Positions 15,211-24,688 are shown, numbered from the stretch's first letter. The stretch is DNA of 64,000 nucleotides from Paenibacillus sp. AN1007 (GCF_040702995.1 NZ_CP159992.1:5085501-5149500); one strand, 5' to 3'. Translations and numbers: made by a program. Notes: generated by a model not told the origin, from the sequence alone.

Positions 15211-17583
15211 TTATTCTTTAATGGATGCTGCCTGAACAGCTTCATAAGCCCAGTGAGTATCAGGAACGTCCGACCATAATTTCGAGCTCGTGGACGCAGG
15301 CTGCAGGTCCATCAATTTATTGATCAGAGTTACAGCCTCAGCACGCGTTACCTGCTGTTCAGGACGGAAGGTACCGTCGGTGTATCCTGTAAGAACTCCG
15401 GCTGCATTCAGCCGGGCGATGGCTTTCCGTGCCCAGTGCTGCCCCACATCCGTGAATGCAGCTGCAGCTTCGGATCCGGATGCCTGCTCATCTTTCAGCA
15501 AATGCTGTAATACGCTCGCAATCTCTGCTCGCGTCATGGCTTGTTCCGGTCTGAAGCTGCCGTCAGTGTAACCTCTGACGTAACCAGCGTTGGCAGCGGC
15601 AGATATATTATCATATGCCCAGTGACCCGCTTTAACATCCGTAAACGCTGTTTCGCTCTCGACTGATGATGCATCCAGTACACGCGTAATGAGTGCAGTC
15701 ATCTCTGCACGTGTTACGAACCGCTCCGGTTGAAAACGACCATCGGCATACCCGCGAATATAAGGTTTTGCATCCGATGTATGGTCTTTCCAATCTTTCA
15801 CTTGGACAACGGAAAACGTACTGAATTGGTCTACGCTAATCTCGATGCCCTGCTGGCCGTTATCCTTGTTCACCGCCACAAGCTTGCCATGTACCAGCTC
15901 CTTGGTTCCGCTGCTGTGTTCAATATAGACACCCAGATCGGCAGGATTCACACCTGCAAGCTGTTTGCTGTCAACGGGCAGTACAAGCGTTACAGGACGG
16001 CTCTGCAGATTGGTTTCAATTGTCATGGGACGTCCCAGCAGCTGCATGTTTTTGGTGCCAGCCAATTGAGCAATGGTATCGTTAGCCCGTAATCTTTGTT
16101 CAATCTCCTGACGTGTCTCCTGCTTTTTCACCGGCACCAGACGGAAATATACATCATCCGATCTGTCCTTCAATGAGGCAGCCGGAATCGTAATTTTTAC
16201 GTTAGGGTTGGAGATCACCAGATCGATTCCATGCTCTGTAAACAACCGGGCCGATTGCTGCGCCAGTTTCACATCCCACCGGGAGACTTCATCCCTGCCA
16301 TCGGGAATAAGAACAACTGCTGTACGCGAGCCCGTTTTCTTCAACTGATCAATAATAGATTGCGCCTTACCCGGAAACAGCCCAAGCTCGTCTTTTACCG
16401 TACCGTCTGTTTCACGGGTTCGGCTGATCTCCAGCGAGTCAATGGTCGAAGCCTGCTCGCCATTTGCCACATCCACTTTAATGCTTTCCTTCTGCGGAGC
16501 GGTAGATGCAGCTGTTGAAGATGTGGATGGAGAAGGTGTTGGTGTTGGTGTCACGATCCCTTCACCACCGCCGCTGCTTGGGGCTTGAGGAGTCACGGAT
16601 GTCGAGACTTTAAATTCTGATAAAATGGCATGTTTGGAAGACCGAACAGCAAACACATAAGGCAGGCCGCTCGTTAGATTGGAAACGGTATAATGCAGCA
16701 CATTTACCGGTCCTGCGATTTGAGTCCAGCTTGCCGAGTCTTGCGGCGCATCGCTGCCCTGATACATATATACGATGTACCCATCTGCCTCAGGGACGCC
16801 AGTCCAATTCAACTGCACTTTTCCATTGGCTGCCTGTGGAGTAAGCGTGGCAGGTGCCTCCGGCAAACCAGGTGTGACTGCATTAGAGACGACATAATCA
16901 GAAACTGCATGTTCCATTTCTGAGTGATACGTCGATGTGACCGCAAAAATATAGGTTCTTCCATCTACCAAGTCCGGAACTTCGTTTTCTGCGGAAAGGG
17001 TACTCGTTATGTCAATCCAGTCGCCGGGATTGGTTGGAGCCGCAGCACCTTCATACTTATAGACGGTGTATGTCCGGTTATCTTCTGTTGTCCAGCTCAA
17101 TTTCACCCTGCCATCAATCAGCTTGGCATTAACCTGATCAGGAGTTATTAAAGTTACAAACCCTACAGCCTCAATAAGCTGAAGAAGGGAGTCTTCCCCC
17201 TCCTCCAGTGTAATAAGTGAATATTCAGAGCCGGGATTTAGATTGTTGAGAACAATAGTCTTTTCTTCACCAGGCTCTATTTCGAAATACGTGTGATTTG
17301 CTAACGCATTCGCTTTGCTGCCTTCGGGATCGGAAATGTCCGGGAGAATACTGGCTTGCAGATCATAATACACTGTGGCTTTATAATCTGATTTTAGAGT
17401 AATTTTAGCCGAATGGGGTGAGAGCAGGTAAGCTGACAGCACTCGAATGCCTGCATCCGCTCTAGCCACCTGTGCCCCCCATGCAGCAAATGGTAAAGCC
17501 AGCATCATGATCATTGCAATAAACATCTTCGTTAATCTCTGGAGCGCCCTACACCCGAATGCAGCTTCCGTGCTATCCTTCAT
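15211..17583 (-). CDS. Secreted FnIII and S-layer homology (SLH) protein
   Basis: A 790-residue exported protein. A signal peptide covers about residues 15-42 ('FIAMIMMLALPFAAWG', AQVARA cleavage region). After an N-terminal beta-rich part come two fibronectin type III-like repeats ('VKLSWTTEDNRTYTVYKYEG', 'VQLNWTGVPEADGYIVYMYQ'), a Ser/Thr/Pro linker, a middle domain ('VVLIPDGRDEVSRWDVKLAQ'), and three C-terminal SLH motifs ('IRGYADGRFQPERFVTRAEM', 'VRGYTDGSFRPEQAMTRAEI', 'LTGYTDGTFRPEQQVTRAEA'). SLH triplets bind pyruvylated wall polymer, so the protein is held on the cell surface. Start 17583 is chosen for GAAGGAG seven bases upstream; the in-frame ATG at 17619 has none. Confidence 0.9.
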   Translation of the reverse strand: MKDSTEAAFGCRALQRLTKMFIAMIMMLALPFAAWGAQVARADAGIRVLSAYLLSPHSAKITLKSDYKATVYYDLQASILPDISDPEGSKANALANHTYFEIEPGEEKTIVLNNLNPGSEYSLITLEEGEDSLLQLIEAVGFVTLITPDQVNAKLIDGRVKLSWTTEDNRTYTVYKYEGAAAPTNPGDWIDITSTLSAENEVPDLVDGRTYIFAVTSTYHSEMEHAVSDYVVSNAVTPGLPEAPATLTPQAANGKVQLNWTGVPEADGYIVYMYQGSDAPQDSASWTQIAGPVNVLHYTVSNLTSGLPYVFAVRSSKHAILSEFKVSTSVTPQAPSSGGGEGIVTPTPTPSPSTSSTAASTAPQKESIKVDVANGEQASTIDSLEISRTRETDGTVKDELGLFPGKAQSIIDQLKKTGSRTAVVLIPDGRDEVSRWDVKLAQQSARLFTEHGIDLVISNPNVKITIPAASLKDRSDDVYFRLVPVKKQETRQEIEQRLRANDTIAQLAGTKNMQLLGRPMTIETNLQSRPVTLVLPVDSKQLAGVNPADLGVYIEHSSGTKELVHGKLVAVNKDNGQQGIEISVDQFSTFSVVQVKDWKDHTSDAKPYIRGYADGRFQPERFVTRAEMTALITRVLDASSVESETAFTDVKAGHWAYDNISAAANAGYVRGYTDGSFRPEQAMTRAEIASVLQHLLKDEQASGSEAAAAFTDVGQHWARKAIARLNAAGVLTGYTDGTFRPEQQVTRAEAVTLINKLMDLQPASTSSKLWSDVPDTHWAYEAVQAASIKE

Positions 17584-17723
17584 ATTGTTGATCTCCTTCT
17601 CAATGAGATTGGTTTGCATCTATGATGGAATCTTAGCAAAATATTCTGAACATTTTCTGAACAAAAACCGACATTATTCACGTTTTTTTCGATGTTATCT
17701 GCTTTCCATTGCTAAATTAGCAG

Positions 17724-17755
17724 CAAAAAAAGCAGATCTCTTCGTAGAGATCCGC
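17724..17755 (-). terminator. Rho-independent terminator
   Basis: On the minus strand GCGGATCTCT-ACGA-AGAGATCTGC followed by seven T residues; it ends the small gene at 17801. Confidence 0.9.
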
Positions 17756-17800
17756 CTCAAATATTAATCCATATTACACTTCATACATAACATCGCTGTA

Positions 17801-18025
17801 TTATGAAGCACAGCCCTCGCACGCCACATAGTTGTCGCCAACCTGCTTGCTGATGGCGATCAGGTCGCCCAGCTTGATATCGGACTCCTCTGTGAACTCC
17901 AGGTCAGCAATACGCGCCACAATAAGGGCAGCAGCTTCTTCCTTGCTGGCTGCCATCTGGCTGAACTCTGATTTTTCACCTGTCGAAACGACCTCATACA
18001 GGTATGTATATCTCAATGTTTCCAC
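17801..18025 (-). CDS. Hypothetical protein, 74 aa
   Basis: A small acidic soluble protein (VETLRYTYLYEVVS... ending VACEGCAS) with a C-terminal CxxC pair that may bind metal or form a disulfide. GTG 18025 is chosen because GGAAGGAGAGG lies just upstream; an in-frame GTG at 18049 would overlap that site. The family is not recognised. It has its own terminator and follows lipL by 70 bases. Confidence 0.65.
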   Translation of the reverse strand: METLRYTYLYEVVSTGEKSEFSQMAASKEEAAALIVARIADLEFTEESDIKLGDLIAISKQVGDNYVACEGCAS

Positions 18026-18095
18026 TCTATCCTCTCCTTCCGAAATCACATCATACCATCTCTGTTACCCAATTCCAAGCCTGCTGAAAAAGAAC

Positions 18096-18974
18096 TTAAT
18101 CATAACGCTGTTTCATCTGCTCTGCCGTCAGCAGCACTTCATCCGCGCCAACAGAAAGCACCCGCTCTGTCTGTGAATGAGGATATCTCCTGCGCAGCGT
18201 ACGCACCAGCGATGCTGTATACGCCGCACTGGATGGCACGCCTGCCAGCTCCTGCAAACTTGCCATGGTACCCGGCTTTACCTCAGGATATCCTTCGGTT
18301 GCTTCGCCCGAAGCTTCTTCATAAAAACTGCGTACTGCAGCAGCCAATTCATCTCCCCGGCCTTCTACAATGATAAAGGCTGTAATAATATAAGCTTTGG
18401 CCTGCCGCCTCTGGGCAATACCGCAAAATTTCAATCCGCTAACACTGACGTCATAATCTCCAGGGCAAAAGGCTCCCTGCACTTCCCCGGTCTGCGCCTG
18501 GGCCGACCAAGGTGTCAAAGACTCGGCTATAATCGAGGCCATCTCGCGAAAATCATCATGGATGTTAATCGCATGCCCCGGATTAGGCAGGATTAGTGAT
18601 ACATTCACTACTCCCGGGTTCAACGGAACCGCAGCACCGCCAGATGGCCGTACACATACGGCTGTCCCCTCACCTCTGATGCGTTCCATTGCTTCGACAG
18701 CCTGCGGCAGTCTTCGGTCACGCAGCCCGGCCACAAAGGCATCCGGATGCCTCCAAATATGGGCGACAGGCAGGTCTCCTGCTCCTACACGTCTGCACAT
18801 GACTTCTTCCCATGCAAATGCATCCAGCACACTGCTGCCGCGGCGCATAAGCGGTGTCTCCCAAATCTGCAGACGCAGCGAGGAAGGCTTTTCGACAAAC
18901 ATCCCTTTTGCAGCCATATTCAAATCACTCTTCTCCGGCTCAGGCAGTTGATCGGCTTGAGATGGTATGCTCAT
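18096..18974 (-). CDS. lipL: LipL, octanoyl-[GcvH]:protein N-octanoyltransferase
   Basis: A 292-residue member of the biotin/lipoate ligase fold. LipL moves octanoyl groups from GcvH to the E2 subunits of 2-oxoacid dehydrogenases in the Bacillus lipoate pathway. Visible motifs are 'RPSGGAAVPLNPGVVNVSLI', the acyl-thioester cysteine in 'AFCPGDYDVSVSG' (Cys170) and the pKa-lowering lysine twelve residues later in 'GLKFCGIAQRR' (Lys182), the same spacing as in B. subtilis LipL (Cys149/Lys161 from memory). The N-terminus is about 10-15 residues longer than usual. It lies downstream of folE on the same strand, separated by a terminator. Confidence 0.88.
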   Translation of the reverse strand: MSIPSQADQLPEPEKSDLNMAAKGMFVEKPSSLRLQIWETPLMRRGSSVLDAFAWEEVMCRRVGAGDLPVAHIWRHPDAFVAGLRDRRLPQAVEAMERIRGEGTAVCVRPSGGAAVPLNPGVVNVSLILPNPGHAINIHDDFREMASIIAESLTPWSAQAQTGEVQGAFCPGDYDVSVSGLKFCGIAQRRQAKAYIITAFIIVEGRGDELAAAVRSFYEEASGEATEGYPEVKPGTMASLQELAGVPSSAAYTASLVRTLRRRYPHSQTERVLSVGADEVLLTAEQMKQRYD

Positions 18975-19038
18975 CTTCCGTAACCTCCGACTAATGAATT
19001 CATATGTACTTCAACTCACAATGGATAAAACATATATA

Positions 19039-19071
19039 AATAAGCCGGTTCCCCAAGGAACTCGGCTTATT
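19039..19071 (-). terminator. Rho-independent terminator after folE
   Basis: AATAAGCCGAGTTCC-TTGG-GGAACCGGCTTATT on the minus strand, one bulge, followed by TATATATG; seven bases after the folE stop. Confidence 0.8.
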
Positions 19072-19077
19072 GTTCAT

Positions 19078-19671
19078 TTACTCTTTCACCAAAGACAGAA
19101 ACTCGGCACGCTGTGCAGGGTTATCACGGAAAGATCCGCGTACTGCAGACGTTACCGTCTTGCTTCCCGGTTTCTTCACACCGCGGGAGCACATGCACAA
19201 GTGCTCGCCTTCAACGACCACCATCACACCATGCGGTGCTACCGCTTCCGTCAGGATGTCGGCGATCTGTGACGTAATGCGTTCCTGTACCTGAAGACGG
19301 CGTGTTACAGCTTCGACCAGACGTGCCATTTTGCTCAAACCCACAATTTTCCCGCTTGGTACGTACCCAATATGTACTTTACCAAAGAACGGTGCCATAT
19401 GGTGCTCGCACTGGCTGTAGTACACAATATCTTTCACGATCACCAGTTCTTCGTGATTCTCGTCAAAAGTGACACCCAGTACGTCACGGGGGTCCACTTC
19501 ATACCCGCCAAAAATTTCTTCATACATCCGTGTTACACGTGCAGGCGTTTCCAGAAGCCCCTCACGTGTGCTGTCTTCTCCGATCAATTTGAGAATCTGT
19601 TCAACATGATACTCGATCTTATCCCGATTGTCGGATACTTTGGAATTCAAATAATCTTTAACGCCAGCCAC
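19078..19671 (-). CDS. folE: GTP cyclohydrolase I FolE
   Basis: FolE turns GTP into dihydroneopterin triphosphate, the first step of folate and of queuosine-type precursor synthesis. The 197-residue protein has the family motifs 'QCEHHMAPFFGKVHIGYVP', 'GLSKMARLVEAVTRRLQVQE', 'GVMVVVEGEHLCMCSRGVK' with the zinc ligands Cys and His, and 'TSAVRGSFRDNP'. GTG 19671 is the likely start, with AAAGGAGG nine bases upstream, rather than the ATG at 19698. It follows yneF and is closed by a terminator. Confidence 0.96.
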   Translation of the reverse strand: MAGVKDYLNSKVSDNRDKIEYHVEQILKLIGEDSTREGLLETPARVTRMYEEIFGGYEVDPRDVLGVTFDENHEELVIVKDIVYYSQCEHHMAPFFGKVHIGYVPSGKIVGLSKMARLVEAVTRRLQVQERITSQIADILTEAVAPHGVMVVVEGEHLCMCSRGVKKPGSKTVTSAVRGSFRDNPAQRAEFLSLVKE

Positions 19672-19727
19672 TGCCAAGCGCCTCCTTTCGAACCACATAC
19701 TGCAAGCGGTTTAATCTTTCCCAGCTA

Positions 19728-19991
19728 TTATTTTCGGCGGCCCGAGTTTTTACGCGCAGGATGCTGACTCGGCTGAGGCATTTTTGCGCCCGGCTGTTGG
19801 TTCTTCATCATCTGCTGGGCACGCTGCATTTGCTTGCCGTTCAGGTTGTACCCCATTTGCTTTGCCATTTTCTGCAGCATGTCAGGGTCGCTTTGCATTT
19901 TCTCAAGCTGTTTACGCAGGTAGAACACCCCGATGAAAAATCCACCGACCAGACCCACAATCAATGTAATAATCGGTATTACAATCTCCAT
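19728..19991 (-). CDS. yneF: YneF family (UPF0154) membrane protein
   Basis: A small protein with one N-terminal membrane helix (about 4-24, 'IITLIVGLVGGFFIGVFYLR') followed by the family signature 'KQLEKMQSDPDMLQKMAKQM'. The tail from residue 55 is Gln/Met/Pro-rich and longer than in B. subtilis YneF (about 72 residues). Its function is unknown. It sits upstream of folE on the same strand. Confidence 0.85.
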   Translation of the reverse strand: MEIVIPIITLIVGLVGGFFIGVFYLRKQLEKMQSDPDMLQKMAKQMGYNLNGKQMQRAQQMMKNQQPGAKMPQPSQHPARKNSGRRK

Positions 19992-20163
19992 CTCTTAGAC
20001 ACCTCTGTATGCAATCTAAAAAACCTGATGATCTGTGCCAGTACACACCATAATTTATGAAAAATCATCCTTATGATGAACACATGTCACCGACCGGATT
20101 TCCTGAGAGTTATCATAGCATTTCCACACGCCGTGAGCAAACGCATTTTCCAGTTAAATGGGC

Positions 20164-21195
20164 TTATGTGAGCACACCTTCGATAAAGACCGTAGTCTGT
20201 TTGGCCAGGTCAATTTCAATAACGTCCAGCGAATAACGGGTGCTGCCTCGCGCTACCCGGATGACCGGTCTGCCCGGTAACCCTCGATGCTGACGGACAA
20301 TAACGCCGGTTTCTTTGGTGGACAGCCGGACAGCAGTCCCATTGGGATATACAGATACGCTTTTGTTGAACTCAATCAGGATCTCCCGATCCAGCTTCGT
20401 TTCTGACAATGCCATCATTTTCTCACACGCTTCATGCGGAAGCAGGGGGCTGCCCGACAATCCATTAATCAGATTATCATAGATGTTTGCTGCACTGACA
20501 ATTTTGGCAAACAGATGAATATCCTTGCCCTTGATACCTCTGGGTATTCCGCTGCCATCGACATGTTCATGATGCTGCAGCGCGGTATGGGCAACAAGTA
20601 GACTGAACTCCCGCTTGTTCTTGATCACTTCGAACCCGCGCCACGTATGGTGCAGCGAAGAAGTGGATGTGCCGCTGCCGCCCGGCGGCTCGCCTACTTT
20701 TCCAATATCATGCAGCAGTGCACCTACGGCCAGATCTTTGAGTTGATTGTAGTTGAGTCCCATATTCAGGCCGATAACCGAGGACAACAAACATACGTTC
20801 ATCGCGTGAACATACTGCGCATTGTCCTTCGTACGGATATCTGTTAACTGTACAAGCAGCTCGCGCCCGTTCAGCACATCATTCAGCAGTTTGTCGATAC
20901 TGAGTGCAACTTTCTTCGGACTCCAGTCTTTCCCGGATCTTACCGCTTCAAGTGTCACACTCATCTCATTGATAATCGCCCGTTTCGTGGCTTCGTCCAG
21001 AATATCTTCTGTATCCACATCTTTATACGCTTCATCCTGGATGTACAGCGTGGTTACCCCGATACGCTTCAGCGTATTGACCATAAACACGGTAAGCTGG
21101 ACTCCGGCAGATAACAGCACTGTTCCGTTACTGGAATATACCGTTTTGCCCAGAATCTCCCCCGCCTCCACGCTCTCCACGTTTACATACTTCAT
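20164..21195 (-). CDS. HD-GYP domain protein, putative cyclic-di-GMP phosphodiesterase
   Basis: A 343-residue protein. The N-terminal 100 residues are a DUF3391-like region, followed by an HD-GYP domain: 'VGALLHDIGKVG' (His162-Asp163), 'HHTWRGFEVIK', 'ALQHHEHVDGSGIPRG'. The usual GYP triad reads G-I-P here, so activity on cyclic-di-GMP may be altered although the metal-binding HD, HH and D residues remain. A C-terminal small beta domain follows. GCGGGGG precedes ATG. The gene begins 15 bases after the QueG-Ogt fusion, so they are likely co-transcribed. Confidence 0.88.
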   Translation of the reverse strand: MKYVNVESVEAGEILGKTVYSSNGTVLLSAGVQLTVFMVNTLKRIGVTTLYIQDEAYKDVDTEDILDEATKRAIINEMSVTLEAVRSGKDWSPKKVALSIDKLLNDVLNGRELLVQLTDIRTKDNAQYVHAMNVCLLSSVIGLNMGLNYNQLKDLAVGALLHDIGKVGEPPGGSGTSTSSLHHTWRGFEVIKNKREFSLLVAHTALQHHEHVDGSGIPRGIKGKDIHLFAKIVSAANIYDNLINGLSGSPLLPHEACEKMMALSETKLDREILIEFNKSVSVYPNGTAVRLSTKETGVIVRQHRGLPGRPVIRVARGSTRYSLDVIEIDLAKQTTVFIEGVLT

Positions 21196-21210
21196 GAACG
21201 TCCCCCGCTC

Positions 21211-23178
21211 TTACGATTGCTGCTCCAATGTGAGCAATTGCTCTTTGGTTTGCAGACCGCCTGCGTAACCCACCAGGGTGCCATCTTTACCGCTCATGCG
21301 ATGACAGGGAATAATAATCGGGATCGGATTCTTGCTAATGGCATCCAAAACTGCGCGTACAGCCTTGGGCCGGCCGATCTTTTCCGCAACCTGTTCGTGG
21401 GTTAAGGCTTCTCCATAAGATATATCGGACAGAACCTGCCAAACTTGTAGCTGGAATGCAGTTCCATACCGTTCAAGCTGGAGGTCGAACGTCTTTCTCT
21501 CTCCTGCAAAATACTGCCGCAGCTGCTCAGCAGCCTCACTAAGCTTCTCTTCATTTCTCTCATACCGGTACTCCCCAATCCACGTACGAGCCCACTGCTG
21601 CAGGTGGGCTTCCCGTACATGAAAAGCACCAAAATCAATATGGCACAACCCCTCATCGACTGCACATAAGGTAAGCGTGCCAATCGGTGTCAGCAGTTCA
21701 TCATAATATACAGGCTTGCCGTGAATCCCCGTGACTGCAGAAGGTTTCCACGCAGCTGCTTCCGGCTTGGCAGGAGCAGCCGGCTGTTCACTTGAATTTT
21801 CATGATCACCTTCATTTTTACTCATACTGCCAGCCCACGCGGCATCCAGTCCAAATTCAGTGTCTCTTACATGAGACAAAATTTTGGCTGCCTCTGGATG
21901 TTCTGGCTTCTTTACTTGCGGCAGCTCCTCTTGCTGCGTAATCTTCATTTCATCGGTTTGCTGCTTCGTATTCCGCTGCTCAGCCTGTGACTGATCGGGT
22001 ATGGTCTCGGAAGATACCAATCTCTCCTTGGCCTTCTGCAGCATACTCAGCACGTTCCCATCTTGTTCGATCGCGGCAGCTTCCCCAATAGCTCTCATGG
22101 CTTCTTCCCCTCCAATTCTGCTCAGCGCCCAGGCGGCGGTTCCCCGCAGCTCCGGACGCGGATCACGCTTTAGTACCTGTGTTAGTTTAGGTACAGCGCT
22201 TTTGTCCTTGAAATTGCCCAGTGCAATGACCGCATTGCGCTGAATCGGTTTTTTGCCCCGCCATGCGGCGGAACTTTGCCCGAAACGCTCTTTGAATTCA
22301 CGGTTACCGATATCCAGCAGCGGCAGCAGCAGCGGCTTTACAACCTCCGGATCGGGATGAAACTCGGGATGATGATCCCAGTTCTTGCCCCGATTCTTCG
22401 GACATACAATCTGACATGTATCACACCCGTATAGACGGTTGCCTATTTTGAGCATAAACTCTTCATCCAGAAACCCTTTGGTTTGGGTTAAAAAAGAAAT
22501 ACAGCGCTGTGCATTTAATTGGCCTGGGCCAACCAGCGCACCTGTAGGACAGGCATCGATACATTTCGTACATTCACCGCAATCTTCGGTTACGGGCGTA
22601 TCAGGCGGAAATGGAATATTCGTCACCAGCTCGCCCAGAAAAATCCAAGAACCAAACTTCGGCGAGATAATAGCACAGTTTTTGGCACTAAAGCCGATTC
22701 CGGCACGCTGCGAGACTGCCCGATCCACAAGCGCCCCCGTATCCACCATGCTTTCAATCATTGCTTCGGGTACGCGTTCACGAATAAAATCCACCAGCTT
22801 ATCCATTGCTTTGCGAAGCACCTGGTGATAATCCTGCCCCCAAGCCGAACGAGCGAAAATGCCGCGGTACGCGCCAGGTTCCGACTTCGGCGGGTTTACC
22901 ATTTTGGACGGGTAAGCTACAGCTATGGCGATCAGGGAAGCAGGTTCGCCGTCCTGCAGGGCGGGATGCACCCTTTTTTCGATATCCGGCTCTTCAAACC
23001 CCGACGCATATCCCTTATCCCGAGACTGTTCCAGCAGCGATTTAAGGGACACAAAAGGGTCCGCCGCGGCGAATCCAATATCATCTATACCCAGTTCCGG
23101 GCCTGCTGCCTTGATTTCCTGCTTTAACGTCTCCCATACGGAGGCGCCTTGTACTGCCCCGGTCCGTACGCTCGTCAT
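21211..23178 (-). CDS. queG: QueG epoxyqueuosine reductase fused to O6-alkylguanine-DNA methyltransferase
   Basis: A 655-residue fusion. Residues 15-385 are QueG, the cobalamin- and 4Fe-4S-dependent enzyme that reduces epoxyqueuosine to queuosine in tRNA: 'VDTGALVDRA', first cluster Cys200, Cys203, Cys206, Cys210, second cluster Cys226, Cys252, Cys255, Cys259, then HEAT-like repeats (315-385). Residues 388-480 are a Gln/Glu/Ala-rich linker. Residues 488-655 are an Ogt/MGMT domain with Cys625 in 'IPIIIPCHRM', which takes the alkyl group from DNA. No stop codon or frame change separates the parts. The gene is upstream of the HD-GYP gene. Confidence 0.93.
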   Translation of the reverse strand: MTSVRTGAVQGASVWETLKQEIKAAGPELGIDDIGFAAADPFVSLKSLLEQSRDKGYASGFEEPDIEKRVHPALQDGEPASLIAIAVAYPSKMVNPPKSEPGAYRGIFARSAWGQDYHQVLRKAMDKLVDFIRERVPEAMIESMVDTGALVDRAVSQRAGIGFSAKNCAIISPKFGSWIFLGELVTNIPFPPDTPVTEDCGECTKCIDACPTGALVGPGQLNAQRCISFLTQTKGFLDEEFMLKIGNRLYGCDTCQIVCPKNRGKNWDHHPEFHPDPEVVKPLLLPLLDIGNREFKERFGQSSAAWRGKKPIQRNAVIALGNFKDKSAVPKLTQVLKRDPRPELRGTAAWALSRIGGEEAMRAIGEAAAIEQDGNVLSMLQKAKERLVSSETIPDQSQAEQRNTKQQTDEMKITQQEELPQVKKPEHPEAAKILSHVRDTEFGLDAAWAGSMSKNEGDHENSSEQPAAPAKPEAAAWKPSAVTGIHGKPVYYDELLTPIGTLTLCAVDEGLCHIDFGAFHVREAHLQQWARTWIGEYRYERNEEKLSEAAEQLRQYFAGERKTFDLQLERYGTAFQLQVWQVLSDISYGEALTHEQVAEKIGRPKAVRAVLDAISKNPIPIIIPCHRMSGKDGTLVGYAGGLQTKEQLLTLEQQS

Positions 23179-23354
23179 TTCCTTCTCCCTCTCTTCTGTC
23201 AGACACGTAATCTGTAAACAATGAACGCCCGTCTCACTTAAGAGATCAGGCGCTTAGCTATACGGTATATGACTTGCATAAAATTGAATTTACAGCCTAC
23301 GTGCCTGTATGGTTAAACGCATCATGCGCTCTGAAGTTGTTGCGATCCAACATT

Positions 23355-23957
23355 TTACAGCTTTTTCATCTCCGAGAACGGCCAGAAAATAAACTCGGCT
23401 TTGCCCACGATCTCACTGGAAGTTATACTTCCAAACACACGGCTGTCCTTGCTTTTACCTTCATGACGGTTATCACCCATCACAAAAAAATGGTCTGGCT
23501 CAAGCGTTATCGGCCCGAAATCAGGGTCCTGTACCTCAATGTCGGTATAACTCTCTGTCTGCTGCACGCCATTAACATATAAATGATGGTCCTTGACCTC
23601 AATTGTATCTCCCGGCAGTCCAACAATCCGTTTCACCAGATAATCCTTCTTCCCCACATCTTCACTCGGGTCACGCAGCACAATGACATCCGATCGAGCT
23701 GGCTCGCCAAAATGATAAACCATCTTGTTCACAAACAAACGATCAGACTCCACCAGGGTTGGCTGCATGGACTGCCCTTTGACCATCGACAGATTAAAGA
23801 CAAACAGGTTGAGCAGCATCATGATTACAAAAGCAACCACAATGGTCTTCACCCAATCCCACAGTTCGGTTGTCCAGGACTTGCCAGCTTGCTCAGGCAC
23901 AGACTTCTGATTTTGCTCTTCAACAGTCGAATCCACGGAAGGCATATTAGAATTCAA
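23355..23957 (-). CDS. lepB: Signal peptidase I
   Basis: A 200-residue type I signal peptidase that cuts signal peptides of exported proteins outside the membrane. It has a cytoplasmic N-tail (1-33), one membrane helix (about 36-56), catalytic Ser63 in 'KGQSMQPTL', Lys109 in 'DYLVKRIVGLPGD' and the 'GDNRHEGKSKDSRVFGSI' box. The start is TTG at 23957, six bases after GAGGTG. Length and single helix fit the Bacillus SipS group. Confidence 0.95.
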   Translation of the reverse strand: MNSNMPSVDSTVEEQNQKSVPEQAGKSWTTELWDWVKTIVVAFVIMMLLNLFVFNLSMVKGQSMQPTLVESDRLFVNKMVYHFGEPARSDVIVLRDPSEDVGKKDYLVKRIVGLPGDTIEVKDHHLYVNGVQQTESYTDIEVQDPDFGPITLEPDHFFVMGDNRHEGKSKDSRVFGSITSSEIVGKAEFIFWPFSEMKKL

Positions 23958-24162
23958 AGGGACACCTCATTTATCGGTTTGTAGATTAAACGTACAACCA
24001 GGAATTTTACTCCCTTTTAGTCTACTCTATTTGGAAGTGTGAAACAATTGGAGATGCCCACCAGTATTAAGGATAAGGACGAGCACACTCGTTTCTAAAC
24101 CCATATCTCGGAAAAAGAAAAGAAGGACGCATATCAAGCGCTGCCTCCTCATAAAAATAGAA

Positions 24163-24203
24163 AGGCATATCGATCACGCCAAGTTGCGTGAACAGATATG
24201 CCT
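24163..24203 (-). terminator. Rho-independent terminator
   Basis: AGGCATATC / GATATGCCT with an inner TCACGC/GCGTGA helix; on the minus strand it is followed by TTTCTATTTTTATG. It ends the acetyltransferase gene at 24263 and fills the middle of the 305-base gap behind lepB. Confidence 0.8.
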
Positions 24204-24262
24204 AATATGAAATGAAAAGCTTATATTTCTTTGTCTAACTACACCGAATTCACCTGCACCGC

Positions 24263-24688
24263 TTAAGCCTTGGACAAAATACTAAGTTTCTGAAAAGCAC
24301 TCAGAATCTTACTCGCACCATACCCCATTGCTTCGTACAAAGGCATGGCTGCTTTGTTGTGCTCATCACCGGCCACCCATATCTGGCTGACTTTGCGCTG
24401 CTGGAATCGCTGTTCCATAGCCTCGACAAGTGTTTTGCCGACACCGCGGCGACGATAGTCTGGATGAACCGCAATACGATAGATGCATCCCTGGTTTTGA
24501 TCAATCGTACCGATCAAGGCGCCAACGAGGTCTCCCTCTTCTTCCGCAACCATGATCAGGTCAGAATCCCATGACAATTGACGGGCAAACGGGCCCATCG
24601 TGTTCTCATAACACTCTTCCGATAGTGCAACCTGGAGAAGCTCCGTCATCTGGCTTGCATCACTCAACTGAAAGGAACGAACGTGCAT
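24263..24688 (-). CDS. GNAT family N-acetyltransferase
   Basis: A 141-residue GNAT acetyltransferase with acetyl-CoA binding motif A 'IYRIAVHPDYRRRGVGKTLVEAM' split across residues 68-92 and motif B 'GDEHNKAAMPLYEAMGYG'. The substrate is unknown. ATG 24688 follows AAAGGGAG. It is monocistronic, with its own terminator, and divergent from sodA. Confidence 0.87.
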   Translation of the reverse strand: MHVRSFQLSDASQMTELLQVALSEECYENTMGPFARQLSWDSDLIMVAEEEGDLVGALIGTIDQNQGCIYRIAVHPDYRRRGVGKTLVEAMEQRFQQRKVSQIWVAGDEHNKAAMPLYEAMGYGASKILSAFQKLSILSKA

